Assembly (NCBI GenBank): GCA_016708925.1
Contig: JADJET010000007.1
Span: forward strand, 1 to 64,000
Source of the DNA: Gammaproteobacteria bacterium
GTDB taxonomy: Bacteria > Pseudomonadota > Gammaproteobacteria > Pseudomonadales > Porticoccaceae
Length of the DNA: 64,000 nt
Direction of reading: 5' to 3'
This document shows, piece after piece, positions 55,315-63,954 of the stretch; the first letter of the stretch is position 1; each line of letters begins with the position of its first letter. The notes beneath the pieces are model-generated. The model saw only the letters and a list, made by a program, of their open reading frames with translations, had not been told where the DNA came from and made no database searches. Made by a program: the position numbers and the translations under genes.

Positions 55315-56013
55315 GTGCTCCACCGGCGCCCCTACCGGGAGACCAGTCTGCTGGTCGATCTCTTTGCACAGGAGCACGGCGTGCTGCGCGCGGTGGCGCG
55401 CGGCATTCGCGGTGGCAAACCCCTGGCATTGCAGCCTTTTGTCGCGCTGGAAGTGGCCTGGACCGGCAGCGGCACCTTGAAGACGCTGACGCAAGTCGAA
55501 GTCGCCATGCCGACCGCGCCACTCTTGAGCGGGCGCGCGCTCTACCTCGGGCTGTACGTCAACGAACTCCTGGTGCGGCTGCTGCCCGAATACGATCCCC
55601 ACCCCGCACTCTATGCGCGCTATCGGCAACTGCTGCGCGAATTGACCGCGCCGGGCGACGCCGAGCCCCTGTTGCGCCGCTTCGAGCTGGCACTGCTCGC
55701 GGATCTGGGCTACGGCCTGGCGCTGGATCGCGACGCTCAGACCGGATTACGGATCGAGCCGGACGTCGATTATGTGTTTGTCGCCGGCACCGGACTGGTG
55801 CGCAGGGGTGCGGTGGGCGGTGACGACATGCGCCAGCGCTTGCCGGGCAAACATCTACTGGCGATGGCGGCGGAAGACTACACCGGCGCCGGTGTCCGCC
55901 AGTGCGCCAAGGTACTGCTGCGCGCGGCGCTGGCGGATCATCTCGGTGAGCGTCCGCTGCGCAGCCGCGAGTTGTTCCGCAAGTTGGTGACGGGCGGAGC
56001 CCGCGCGCCGTGA
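55315..56013 (+). CDS. recO: DNA repair protein RecO
   Basis: RecO loads RecA at gaps with RecR. 232 aa from GTG 55315; E. coli RecO has about eight residues before the VLH matched here. In-frame codons upstream (WRLLKRVQNTPAY) look like the missing N-terminus, but have no ATG/GTG/TTG and reach the era stop. A GTG at 55265 would supply a start if one base were missing nearby. OB-fold (RPYRETSLLVDLFAQE, about 5-70) and helical domain are clear. No zinc-finger cysteines, as in other gammaproteobacterial RecO. Confidence 0.88.
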   Translation: MLHRRPYRETSLLVDLFAQEHGVLRAVARGIRGGKPLALQPFVALEVAWTGSGTLKTLTQVEVAMPTAPLLSGRALYLGLYVNELLVRLLPEYDPHPALYARYRQLLRELTAPGDAEPLLRRFELALLADLGYGLALDRDAQTGLRIEPDVDYVFVAGTGLVRRGAVGGDDMRQRLPGKHLLAMAAEDYTGAGVRQCAKVLLRAALADHLGERPLRSRELFRKLVTGGARAP

Positions 56014-56384
56014 TCCGGGGTATCGGCACCGACATCGTGGCGATAGCGCGCATCGAACGCGCGCTCGCGCGGCACGGCGCGCGGTTTGCCGCGCGTATCC
56101 TGCGTCCAGAGGAGTTGACGGCGTTCGGTTCAGCGGCGCGCCCCGCGGCCTGGCTCGCCAAGCGTTTCGCGGCGAAAGAAGCGCTCGGCAAGGCGCTCGG
56201 TACCGGCATCGGGGCGGTGTCCTGGCAGGATTTCAGCGTATTGAGTGCGTCCGGCGGGGTGCCGGTCGTGCGGTGCCACGGGCGCGCGCGACAGTTGCTG
56301 GCGCAGCGGGACATCATCGATATCTGGATCAGTCTCTCCGACGAGCGCGACTATGCGCTGGCGTTTGCGGTGCTGAGCGACTGA
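56010..56384 (+). CDS. acpS: Holo-[acyl-carrier-protein] synthase
   Basis: Transfers 4'-phosphopantetheine from CoA to ACP. 124 aa. Mg-binding Asp in IRGIGTDIVAI (D8) and Glu in FAAKEALGKALGTG; C-terminal ISLSDERDYALAFAVL. GTG start overlapping the recO stop by four bases. pdxJ, which often lies between recO and acpS, is absent here. Confidence 0.95.
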   Translation: MIRGIGTDIVAIARIERALARHGARFAARILRPEELTAFGSAARPAAWLAKRFAAKEALGKALGTGIGAVSWQDFSVLSASGGVPVVRCHGRARQLLAQRDIIDIWISLSDERDYALAFAVLSD

Positions 56385-56460
56385 CAAAAACCGACATTCC
56401 GCGACCTCCCCGGGCAGGGGAGTAAAATGTGGGTACCTGCGACGGCGAGATGGCAACGCT

Positions 56461-57354
56461 ATGGACTTTCCCACCATTGAATCCTGTGTCGGCAATACGC
56501 CCCTGGTGCGCTTGCAGCGCCTGAACGCGGGCCGCAACAACACCATTCTGGTGAAGCTGGAGGGCAACAATCCGGCGGGTTCGGTCAAGGATCGGCCGGC
56601 GCTCGGCATGATCCGGTGCGCCGAAGCCCGCGGCGAGATCAAGCCCGGCGACACCCTGATCGAAGCGACCAGCGGCAACACCGGGATTGCGCTCGCCATG
56701 GTGGCCGCGATCAAGGGTTATCGCATGATCCTCATCATGCCCGATCACATGACCGAAGAGCGCAAGGCGGCGATGGCGGCCTACGGCGCGGAACTGGTGA
56801 TGGTGAGTCGCGAAGCCGGCATGGAAGGCGCGCGGGATCTGGCGCTGGCGATGCGCGCCGAGGGTCGCGGCATCGTGCTGGACCAGTTCAACAATCCCGA
56901 CAATCCCCGCGCCCACCGCGAGACCACGGGACCGGAAATCTGGCAGCAGACCGGCGGTACCCTGACCCACTTCGTCAGCGCGATGGGCACCACCGGCACC
57001 ATCATGGGCGTATCCGAATACCTCAAGAGCGTGAACCCCGCGATCGAAGTGGTCGGGCTGCAACCCGCCGATGGCTCGAATATCGCCGGTATCCGGCGCT
57101 GGCCGCAGGCGTATCTGCCCGGCATCTACAACGCGGCGCTGGTGGATCGGGTGCTGGACATCGAGCAGTCCGAGGCCGAAAACACCACGCGCGAACTGGC
57201 GCGGCGGGAAGGGATTTTCTGCGGCGTTTCTTCGGGCGGCGCCGTGGCGGGAGCCTTGCGGGTGGCGAGTGAACTGAGCGATGCGGTGATCGTCGCCATC
57301 ATCACCGATCGCGGCGACCGCTACCTGTCGTCGGGCCTGTTTCAGGCACCCTGA
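56461..57354 (+). CDS. cysM: Cysteine synthase B
   Basis: PLP-dependent O-acetylserine (thiol)lyase, CysM type, able to use thiosulfate. 297 aa. PLP lysine K43 in NPAGSVKDR, phosphate-binding SGNTGIA, and the SAMGTTGTIMG loop. The CysM-type ERKAAMAAYGAEL segment distinguishes it from CysK. Starts 76 bp after acpS; in several gammaproteobacteria cysM lies upstream of rlmD-relA, here rlmD is missing. Confidence 0.94.
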   Translation: MDFPTIESCVGNTPLVRLQRLNAGRNNTILVKLEGNNPAGSVKDRPALGMIRCAEARGEIKPGDTLIEATSGNTGIALAMVAAIKGYRMILIMPDHMTEERKAAMAAYGAELVMVSREAGMEGARDLALAMRAEGRGIVLDQFNNPDNPRAHRETTGPEIWQQTGGTLTHFVSAMGTTGTIMGVSEYLKSVNPAIEVVGLQPADGSNIAGIRRWPQAYLPGIYNAALVDRVLDIEQSEAENTTRELARREGIFCGVSSGGAVAGALRVASELSDAVIVAIITDRGDRYLSSGLFQAP

Positions 57355-57381
57355 TTCTCCGAGCGACGACGGACCCCAGCC

Positions 57382-59580
57382 ATGGTGCATGTGCGCGACA
57401 CCCCGCCGCTGCCGACCGATGTCGAAGTCGATCTGGTGGATTGGCTGCAACGTCTGGCCGCGCGTCACGCCTGGGATGCCCGCAAGATCGCGGCGGTCAC
57501 CGCGGCGGCGGAACTGGTTGCCGCCAACGCCCCGGCGGCACTGACGCCGGGGTTTGCGATCACCGAAATTCTCGCCGACCTCTACATGGATGCCGAAGGG
57601 CTGGCCGCCGGCATGTGCTATCGAGCGGTACGCCGCGCCACCCTGGCACTTCCGGTCGTCAGCGCCAAACTCGGCGAAGGCGTGGCGAAGCTGATTGACG
57701 GCGTTCTGCGCATGGCCATCATCGGCGAGCTGCGCAGCAGTTCCGATCAGCCGGTGCTGGGGGTGGACCCGGCGCAGCAGGCGACCAAGTTGCGCGCCAT
57801 GCTGGTGTCCATGATTGCGGACATGCGTGTGCCGCTGATCAAGATCGCCGAGCGCACCTGGGCGCTCCATGCCGCACGCGATGCAAAGGTCGAGCGCCAG
57901 CAGCGCATCGCGCGTGAAGTCTTCGATGTCTATGCGCCCCTGGCGCACCGCCTCGGAATCGGCCATCTCAAGTGGGAGCTGGAGGATCTCGCCTTTCGCT
58001 ACCTCGAACCAGCGGAATACCGCCATATCGCGCTGTTGCTGGAAGAAAAACGCCGCGACCGTCAGCACTATATCGATGAAGTCATCGACACCCTGCAAAC
58101 CACGCTGCGGCAACTGGGCAAGGAAGCGCAGGTCAGCGGTCGCCCCAAAAGCATTTACAGCATCTGGAAGAAGATGCACAACAAGGGTCTGGGTTTTTCC
58201 CAGATCTACGACATTCGGGCGGTGCGTGTGCTGGTGCCTACCGTCACCGACTGCTACGGCGTGCTGGGCATCGTGCACAGTCTGTGGCGCAACATTCCCG
58301 ACGAGTTCGACGATTACATTGCATCCCCGAAAAACAACGGCTATCGATCCCTGCATACCGCCGTGATCGGTCCCGGCCGCAGGGTAGTCGAAATCCAGAT
58401 TCGCACCTTCGCCATGCACGACGAAGCGGAGCTGGGATTTTGTTCCCACTGGCGCTACAAGGATGGCAACAGCACCGCCGGCGCGGATTACGAGGAGCGC
58501 ATTGCGTGGTTGCGGCAGGTACTCGAGTGGCAGGAGGAACTGGGCGGCGAAGCGATCGAGGATTATCTGCGGGTCGATCAGGCGCCGGAGCGGATTTATG
58601 TGTTTACCCCGGAAGGGCATGTGGTCGATCTGCCGCATCAGGCAACGCCGCTCGATTTTGCGTACCGTATCCACACCGAAATCGGCCATCGCTGCCGCGG
58701 CGCGCGGGTTAACGGAGTCATCTATCCCCTCAACCGGCCGCTGGAGACCGGGGTTCAGGTCGAGATCATCACCGGGCGGCATCCGGCGCCAAGCCGCGAC
58801 TGGCTGATCCGCGCCCAGGGCTATCTCACCACGGCGCGGGCGCGCGCCAAGGTGCGGCAATGGTTTCGCGAGCGTGACCAGGGTGACAATCTCGCGGCCG
58901 GACAGAATCTGTTGCAGCGCGAGTTGCGCCAGCTCGGCTTTGCCGACACCGATGTGAATGCCCTGGCGCGAACCTTCAACCGGCAGGATGCCAATGCGCT
59001 TTACGAGGCCATCGGCGCCGGCACCATCCGCCTCGATCAGGTGGCGCGGCGGGTGCTCGCCGAGCGCCAGCGCGACCGCGACCGCGCCACACCCCGGCCC
59101 GCCGTCCGGCGCTCCGCGCAGCGTTTTGCAGAATCCGAGTTCTATATCTACGGCGTCGGTGATCTGCTGACCCGCACCGCGCACTGCTGCATGCCGACAC
59201 CCGGTAACGAGATTGCCGGGTATCTCACCCATGGCCGCGGCGTCACCATTCACCGCGCCGACTGCGGCAATCTGCTCCATCTCCAGGCAACCCAACCGCG
59301 CCGGGTACTGCAGGTCAGTTGGGGCGCGATCCCGACCACCGCGTACGAAATCAAGTTGCGCATCAGCGCCTATGATCGCGCCGGCCTGCTGCGCGATGTC
59401 ACCGCCCTGCTGGATGATGCCCACCTGTTCATCCTGGCACTGCACAGCGGCGACACGCAGGACGGCATTGCCAGCATCGAGGTCAGCTTTGAAGTGTCGG
59501 GGATGGATTCCTTGCGCGAGCTGATCGGACGCCTCGAACAATTGCCGAACATTATCGACGTCTGTCGCGTCACCGACTGA
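57382..59580 (+). CDS. relA: GTP pyrophosphokinase RelA
   Basis: Ribosome-associated (p)ppGpp synthetase of the stringent response. 732 aa. The N-terminal HD-like domain (about 50-200) lacks the HD dyad, typical for the inactive hydrolase of RelA. Synthetase domain about 250-370 with GRPKSIYSIWKKM and YDIRAVRVLV. TGS about 405-465 (RIYVFTPEGHVVDLP), a zinc-finger region with HCCMPTPG, ACT at about 655-730. The cysM-relA-mazG order supports a conserved cluster. Confidence 0.96.
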   Translation: MVHVRDTPPLPTDVEVDLVDWLQRLAARHAWDARKIAAVTAAAELVAANAPAALTPGFAITEILADLYMDAEGLAAGMCYRAVRRATLALPVVSAKLGEGVAKLIDGVLRMAIIGELRSSSDQPVLGVDPAQQATKLRAMLVSMIADMRVPLIKIAERTWALHAARDAKVERQQRIAREVFDVYAPLAHRLGIGHLKWELEDLAFRYLEPAEYRHIALLLEEKRRDRQHYIDEVIDTLQTTLRQLGKEAQVSGRPKSIYSIWKKMHNKGLGFSQIYDIRAVRVLVPTVTDCYGVLGIVHSLWRNIPDEFDDYIASPKNNGYRSLHTAVIGPGRRVVEIQIRTFAMHDEAELGFCSHWRYKDGNSTAGADYEERIAWLRQVLEWQEELGGEAIEDYLRVDQAPERIYVFTPEGHVVDLPHQATPLDFAYRIHTEIGHRCRGARVNGVIYPLNRPLETGVQVEIITGRHPAPSRDWLIRAQGYLTTARARAKVRQWFRERDQGDNLAAGQNLLQRELRQLGFADTDVNALARTFNRQDANALYEAIGAGTIRLDQVARRVLAERQRDRDRATPRPAVRRSAQRFAESEFYIYGVGDLLTRTAHCCMPTPGNEIAGYLTHGRGVTIHRADCGNLLHLQATQPRRVLQVSWGAIPTTAYEIKLRISAYDRAGLLRDVTALLDDAHLFILALHSGDTQDGIASIEVSFEVSGMDSLRELIGRLEQLPNIIDVCRVTD

Positions 59581-59599
59581 CCGCGCCCGGAGAACAGCG

Positions 59600-60442
59600 A
59601 TGCCCCACGCCTATACCCTCGCGGACCTGCTCCAGCTCATGACCAGGCTGCGCGACCCCGATACCGGCTGCCCCTGGGATCGCGCGCAGGATTTCCGCTC
59701 CATCGCGCCGCACACGCTGGAGGAAGTGTGCGAGGTGATCGACGCCATCGAACGCGACGATTACCCGCATCTGCGCGAGGAACTGGGCGATCTGCTGTTT
59801 CAGGTGGTGTTTTACGCGCAGCTCGGCAGCGAACGCGGGCTATTCGATTTTGCCGCGATAGTCGATGGCCTGGTGGCCAAGCTGGTGGCGCGCCATCCCC
59901 ATGTGTTTCCCGGGGGCACCTTGGCGAGCCGGCGTGCCGCGGGCGAGCCGGCGCCGGAGACGCGGGGCGTCAAGCAACTCTGGGAAACCATCAAGGAGCG
60001 CGAACGCGCCATGCGCGGTGGTAGCGGGCCGCTGGGCGAAATACCGGCGACGTTATCGGCGCTGATGCGCGCCGCCAAAGTGCAGAAGCGCGCCGCGCAT
60101 CTGGGTTTCGATTGGCCGGATGCGGGTCCGGTGCCCGCGAAGATCCGCGAGGAGCTCGCCGAAGTGGAAGCCGCCGTGGCAACCGGTGATGCGGCGGATA
60201 TCGTCGAAGAAATCGGTGATCTGCTGTTCGCCTGCGTCAATCTCGCACGCCACCTCGGCGTCGACAGCGAGGCCTCGCTGCGCGCCGCCAATCGCAAGTT
60301 TGAACGCCGTTTCGAACAGATGGTGGAACGCATGGAAGGCGATGTCGAGGCGTTTCGCGCGCTTGCCGCCGACGCGAAAGAAACGCTGTGGCAAGCGGTG
60401 AAACAAGCTGAACGCGCGACGGCAGGCGCAGCGGAGAACTGA
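59600..60442 (+). CDS. mazG: Nucleoside triphosphate pyrophosphohydrolase MazG
   Basis: Hydrolyses NTPs to NMP and PPi; in E. coli linked to reducing (p)ppGpp effects. 280 aa. Two MazG motifs: N-terminal EEVCEVIDAIERDDYPHL with EELGDLLFQVVFYAQ, and C-terminal EELAEVEAAVATGDAAD with EEIGDLLFACVNLARHL, both with ExxE and DxxD-like spacing. Start 59600 just after relA (19 bp). Confidence 0.95.
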   Translation: MPHAYTLADLLQLMTRLRDPDTGCPWDRAQDFRSIAPHTLEEVCEVIDAIERDDYPHLREELGDLLFQVVFYAQLGSERGLFDFAAIVDGLVAKLVARHPHVFPGGTLASRRAAGEPAPETRGVKQLWETIKERERAMRGGSGPLGEIPATLSALMRAAKVQKRAAHLGFDWPDAGPVPAKIREELAEVEAAVATGDAADIVEEIGDLLFACVNLARHLGVDSEASLRAANRKFERRFEQMVERMEGDVEAFRALAADAKETLWQAVKQAERATAGAAEN

Positions 60443-60558
60443 AATTTCGCGGTGCCGGTGTACGGCCCCCGATGTTGAGGCAGTTCGGGATTCTGTGTAA
60501 GGTGCCCGCTTTCTTGCGTTGCGCAACGGCGCGCGCCGTCGGTACAGAGGAGATACCT

Positions 60559-61215
60559 ATGCGAATTATCCTGTTGGGGCCACCGGGCGCGGGGAAGGGA
60601 ACCCAGGCAGAATTCATCTCCCGCAGCTACGGCGTGCCGCAGATTTCCACCGGTGACATGCTGCGCGCCGCCGTAAAAGCCGGCACTCCCCTGGGCGTGA
60701 AAGCCAAGGACATCATGGCCGCCGGAGGTCTGGTTCCGGATACCCTCATCATCGATCTGGTGAAAGAGCGCATTACCGCGCCGGACTGCCGGCAAGGCTT
60801 CTTGTTCGATGGCTTCCCGCGCACCATTCCTCAGGCGCAAGCCGTGGCGGATGCCGGCATCCAGATTGATCGGGTCGTGGAGATTCATGTGGACGATCAG
60901 GCCATTGTCGCGCGCCTGAGCGGTCGACGTGTGCATGAGGCATCCGGTCGCGTCTACCATCTCAAGCACAATCCGCCGCAACGCGAGGGTCTCGACGATG
61001 TCACCGGCGAGCCGCTGGTACAGCGCGCCGACGACCGTGAAGACACCGTGCGCAATCGCCTGCGGGTCTATCACGAGCAGACCGAACCGCTGGTCGCGTT
61101 TTATCAGAATTACATCGCCGCCCATCCGGGAGTTACCCGCTATCGCCGCGTCGATGGCGTAGGGTCGCTGGCCGACGTACAGGCACGCCTGGTCGAGGCG
61201 CTGCGGGGCGATTGA
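60559..61215 (+). CDS. adk: Adenylate kinase
   Basis: ATP + AMP to 2 ADP. 218 aa, long-LID type. P-loop LLGPPGAGKGTQ (5-16), AMP-binding ISTGDMLRAAV, catalytic FDGFPRTIPQA, LID with GRRVHEASGRVYHLKHNPP and REDTVRNRLRVY. ATG 60559 has AGAGGAG nine bases upstream. TTGAGG/17/TAAGGT at 60475-60503 is a weak candidate promoter. Confidence 0.97.
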   Translation: MRIILLGPPGAGKGTQAEFISRSYGVPQISTGDMLRAAVKAGTPLGVKAKDIMAAGGLVPDTLIIDLVKERITAPDCRQGFLFDGFPRTIPQAQAVADAGIQIDRVVEIHVDDQAIVARLSGRRVHEASGRVYHLKHNPPQREGLDDVTGEPLVQRADDREDTVRNRLRVYHEQTEPLVAFYQNYIAAHPGVTRYRRVDGVGSLADVQARLVEALRGD

Positions 61216-61223
61216 CAGTTTCG

Positions 61224-62241
61224 ATGGCAACGGATGCGACGATGCCAGCCAATGTGTATGGCGTTCTGCTCGTCAATCTGGGCTCACCGCAGACGCCGAC
61301 GCGGCGCGGTGTGGCGCGGTTTCTGCGCGAATTCCTGCTTGATCCCCGCGTGGTGGAGCTGCCGCGCCCGCTGTGGTGGTGCATCCTCAACGGTCTCGTG
61401 ATTCCGCTGCGCGCCGCGCGCGTGGCGCGCGCCTATGCGTCCATCTGGATGCCGGACGGCTCGCCATTGCGGGTCTACACGGAAAGGCTGGCCGCCGCCG
61501 TCGCCGGATGTTTTCCGCAACAGGACGGTGCGCCTCGGGTTCTGGTGGCTTCGGCGATGACCTATGGCGGCCCGGCCATCGCCGAACAAGTGGCCTCCCT
61601 GCGTGCCGCGGGTGCGCGGAACATATTGCTCATCCCGCTGTTTCCGCAATATTCCGCGACCTCCACCGGCGCGGTTTACGATGTGGTTGCGCGGCTGATT
61701 CAAACTGCGCGCGACATTCCCGATATCCATGTGGTGAAGAGCTACGCGACTTTTCCACCCTACATCGCCGCGCTCGCGGCGAGCGTGCGGCGTCACTGGG
61801 ATAGTCACGGGCGCGGGCAGCGACTGCTGATGTCCTTTCACGGCATTCCACAGGTGTGTGCCGAGCGAGGCGATCCCTACCCGAGCGAATGCCGCGCAAC
61901 CGCGTTGGCATTGGCCAAGGCGCTGGAATTAGCGGATACGGACTGGGAGATGGCGTATCAATCGCGCTTTGGCCGGCAGCAGTGGCTGCAACCCTATACG
62001 ACGGATACCTTGCGAACGCTGGCGGAGTCGGGAATCACATCGGTCGATGTCATCTGCCCCGCTTTTTGCGGCCGATTGTCTCGAAACCCTGGTGGAAATC
62101 GCCGAGGAAAACGGCGAACTGTTTCGTGGCGCAGGTGGCGAACGGCTCGCGCTGATTCCCTGCCTGAACGACTCCGAAGCGCATGCGACCGCTCTGAAAA
62201 TGTTGATTGAACGAAAATGTTTCTTCAGTGTGGCAGAATGA
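61224..62241 (+). pseudogene. hemH: Ferrochelatase, frameshifted near the C-terminus
   Basis: Inserts Fe2+ into protoporphyrin IX. Conserved LLVNLGSPQTPT, SAMTYGGPAIAEQV, LIPLFPQYSATSTGAV and catalytic His in LLMSFHGIPQVC are in frame. After SVDVICPAF the frame is lost; the conserved FAADCLETLVEIAEENGELF continues in another frame and ends at 62241. Deleting one T of the TTTTT at 62063-62067 gives CPAFAADCLETL exactly. As ferrochelatase is usually essential in heme-using bacteria, a sequencing error is likely. Follows adk as in E. coli. Start 61224 or 61242. Confidence 0.85.
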
Positions 62242-62280
62242 TCGGATGGGAAGTGCTGGCGGTTTTCCCGTACTGGTTTG

Positions 62281-62318
62281 TGGACAGTAAAAATTCGCTT
62301 CGATAGAATCGATAGCGA
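62281..62318 (+). promoter_or_regulatory. Promoter with overlapping inverted repeat before the H1-like gene
   Basis: TGGACA (62281-62286), 17 bp, TAGAAT (62304-62309): a good sigma-70 match 63 bp before the ATG. An inverted repeat (TCGCTTCGAT at 62295-62304, loop AGA, ATCGATAGCGA at 62308-62318, one bulged base) spans the -10. It could be the hemH terminator hairpin or an operator; no T run follows. Confidence 0.5.
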
Positions 62319-62371
62319 GTGCCTGTCGACAACAAAAACAACGTTTCTTTATTTTTGTCAGGAGATGCCGA

Positions 62372-63115
62372 ATGGTTTCGACTCGAGTGGATGCCACGTC
62401 CAAATTGAAGCAATCTGATACGGCGGTAGCAGCAGTGAAAAAGGCAGTGGCACAGCATAGTGCGAAACTTGCCACCGCCCGCGCCCAGGTAAAAGCCCTG
62501 CGCGCCAAGGCGATCAAGGAAGGCACCAAGGCCGCGAAAGCAGCTCTGTTGAAGGCGCGGGATAAAGCCCGGTCCGAGCAAAAAGCACTGGCACAGGTCA
62601 AGGATAAAGCCCGGATCGCTCTGGCAGAGCAGCGCGTGAGCAAGGTCGAAATGCGCAAGGTACAGGTCGAAAAGCGCGCGCTTGCCCGTGTCGACGGTGT
62701 GCGCAAGACCATCGAGAAGCGCAGGAGTGGCGATCTCGCCAACGCCCTGAAGAAATATGAGGAGCGCTGGCTGAAGCGCCGCCGCGCCGCGGATGCACGC
62801 AAGATAAAGGCATCCGAAGCCAAAGCGGCAAAGCGTATCAAAGGGGCAGTGAAACTTGCCGCAGCAGCCATGAAAGTGGCGCGCAAAGCGGCGTCCGGCG
62901 CGCCGGTGCGGCGCAAGGCTGGGGTAAAAGCCAAGCCGGCCGCGCAAGCCAAGGTCGCAGCGAAAACCAAGCCTGCTGCGAAAGCCAAGACCGCAGTGAA
63001 GGCCAAGCCCGCCACGAAACCCAAGGTCGCAGCCAAAGCCAAGTCTGCGCCCAAAATCAAGGCAGCGGCGAAAACCCGACGGGCGAAAAAGCCGGCCGCA
63101 GCACCGCAGGCCTGA
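62372..63115 (+). CDS. AlgP/histone H1-like lysine- and alanine-rich protein
   Basis: 247 aa, very basic. The N-terminal part (about 1-165) is helical and charged with coiled-coil pattern (AKLATARAQVKALRAKAIKE, VSKVEMRKVQVEKRALARVD). The C-terminal part (about 184-247) is a run of AKPAAxAK-type units, as in AlgP/AlgR3 and other bacterial H1-like proteins that bind DNA. No catalytic motif. SD GGAG eight bases before ATG. It has its own promoter. Confidence 0.82.
   Translation: MVSTRVDATSKLKQSDTAVAAVKKAVAQHSAKLATARAQVKALRAKAIKEGTKAAKAALLKARDKARSEQKALAQVKDKARIALAEQRVSKVEMRKVQVEKRALARVDGVRKTIEKRRSGDLANALKKYEERWLKRRRAADARKIKASEAKAAKRIKGAVKLAAAAMKVARKAASGAPVRRKAGVKAKPAAQAKVAAKTKPAAKAKTAVKAKPATKPKVAAKAKSAPKIKAAAKTRRAKKPAAAPQA
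62921..63100 (+). repeat. Degenerate tandem repeat encoding AKPAAK units
   Basis: Within the H1-like gene, imperfect 12-18 base units (variants of GCCAAGCCNGCN-GCGAAA) encode VKAKPAAQAK, AKTKPAAKAK and AVKAKPATKPK. Such stretches are prone to slippage and length variation between strains. Confidence 0.75.
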
Positions 63116-63258
63116 TCTAGCGACGGCTTTCGCTGCCGAAACCAGGCCAATCGGGAGAGAAATCCCGGTTGGCCTGCTCGTCGCAACCCGCGGGTGATGG
63201 ACCTACCGGACAGTGCCGCCGCTGGTGCCGGGCGACGGTAGCCTTCAGGTGTCCTGTC

Positions 63259-63954
63259 ATGACTGCATTGCTCGCCATCGAAACCTCCGCCAATCTGTGT
63301 TCGGTCGCTGTGGCGCAGCATGGCGAGATCATCGACATTGTCGTTTCGGAGCCGCGGGGACATACCCGGCATCTGCTGCCGGCGATTGATCGCCTGCTGA
63401 TCGATGCGGGTCTGACCCTGCGCCGTCTCGATGCCATCGCCGTGACGACCGGCCCGGGTTCCTTTACCGGCCTGCGCATCGGTATCGGGGTTGCGCAAGG
63501 TCTGGCCTACGGCGCGGACCTGCCCGCACTGCCGCTGTCGTCGCTGGCGACATTGGCGCAGGGCGCTGTTCGCAGCGGACAATTGGCGCACGACGACGTT
63601 GCGGTGACTGTGCTCGATGCCCGCATGGATGAGGTGTACTGGGGGCTTTATCAGGTCGCCGGTGAACTGGTCGTCGCTTTGCGCCCGGATCGGGTCAGCA
63701 CTCCGCACGCGCTGACATTGGACCCTGATCTGTCCGCTGGAACGCGTTACGTCGGCCTGGGCGACGGCTGGAAGTTCGCGGCGCAATTTCCGCTCACGCC
63801 CATCCATTACGATCCCCAGGCCGCGCCCCTGGCGCGCGATATGATTCCGCTGGCGCTCGCCGCGCTGCGCGCCGGAGCGACGGTGACGCCCGAAACGCTC
63901 GAACCCCATTATTTGCGTGACAATCACTGGCAGAAACGGCAGCGCGCCGGGTGA
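63259..63954 (+). CDS. tsaB: tRNA threonylcarbamoyladenosine biosynthesis protein TsaB
   Basis: Scaffold partner of TsaD/TsaE in t6A37 formation. 231 aa, same as E. coli TsaB. ASKHA-type fold: LLAIETSANLCSVAV, GHTRHLLPAIDRLL, TGPGSFTGLRIGIGVAQGLAY, and VLDARMDEVYWGLYQ. The 46 bases after the stop hold nothing recognisable. Confidence 0.95.
   Translation: MTALLAIETSANLCSVAVAQHGEIIDIVVSEPRGHTRHLLPAIDRLLIDAGLTLRRLDAIAVTTGPGSFTGLRIGIGVAQGLAYGADLPALPLSSLATLAQGAVRSGQLAHDDVAVTVLDARMDEVYWGLYQVAGELVVALRPDRVSTPHALTLDPDLSAGTRYVGLGDGWKFAAQFPLTPIHYDPQAAPLARDMIPLALAALRAGATVTPETLEPHYLRDNHWQKRQRAG

Noticed and set aside
56329..59541. A 1070-codon open frame on the minus strand across acpS, cysM and relA
   Set aside because: It is antisense to three clearly conserved genes, has no recognisable domain, and its composition is what high-GC codon bias produces on the opposite strand.
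62920..63100. AK-rich repeats as a mobile or CRISPR-like repeat
   Set aside because: They are in-frame coding repeats of an H1-like tail with no spacers.
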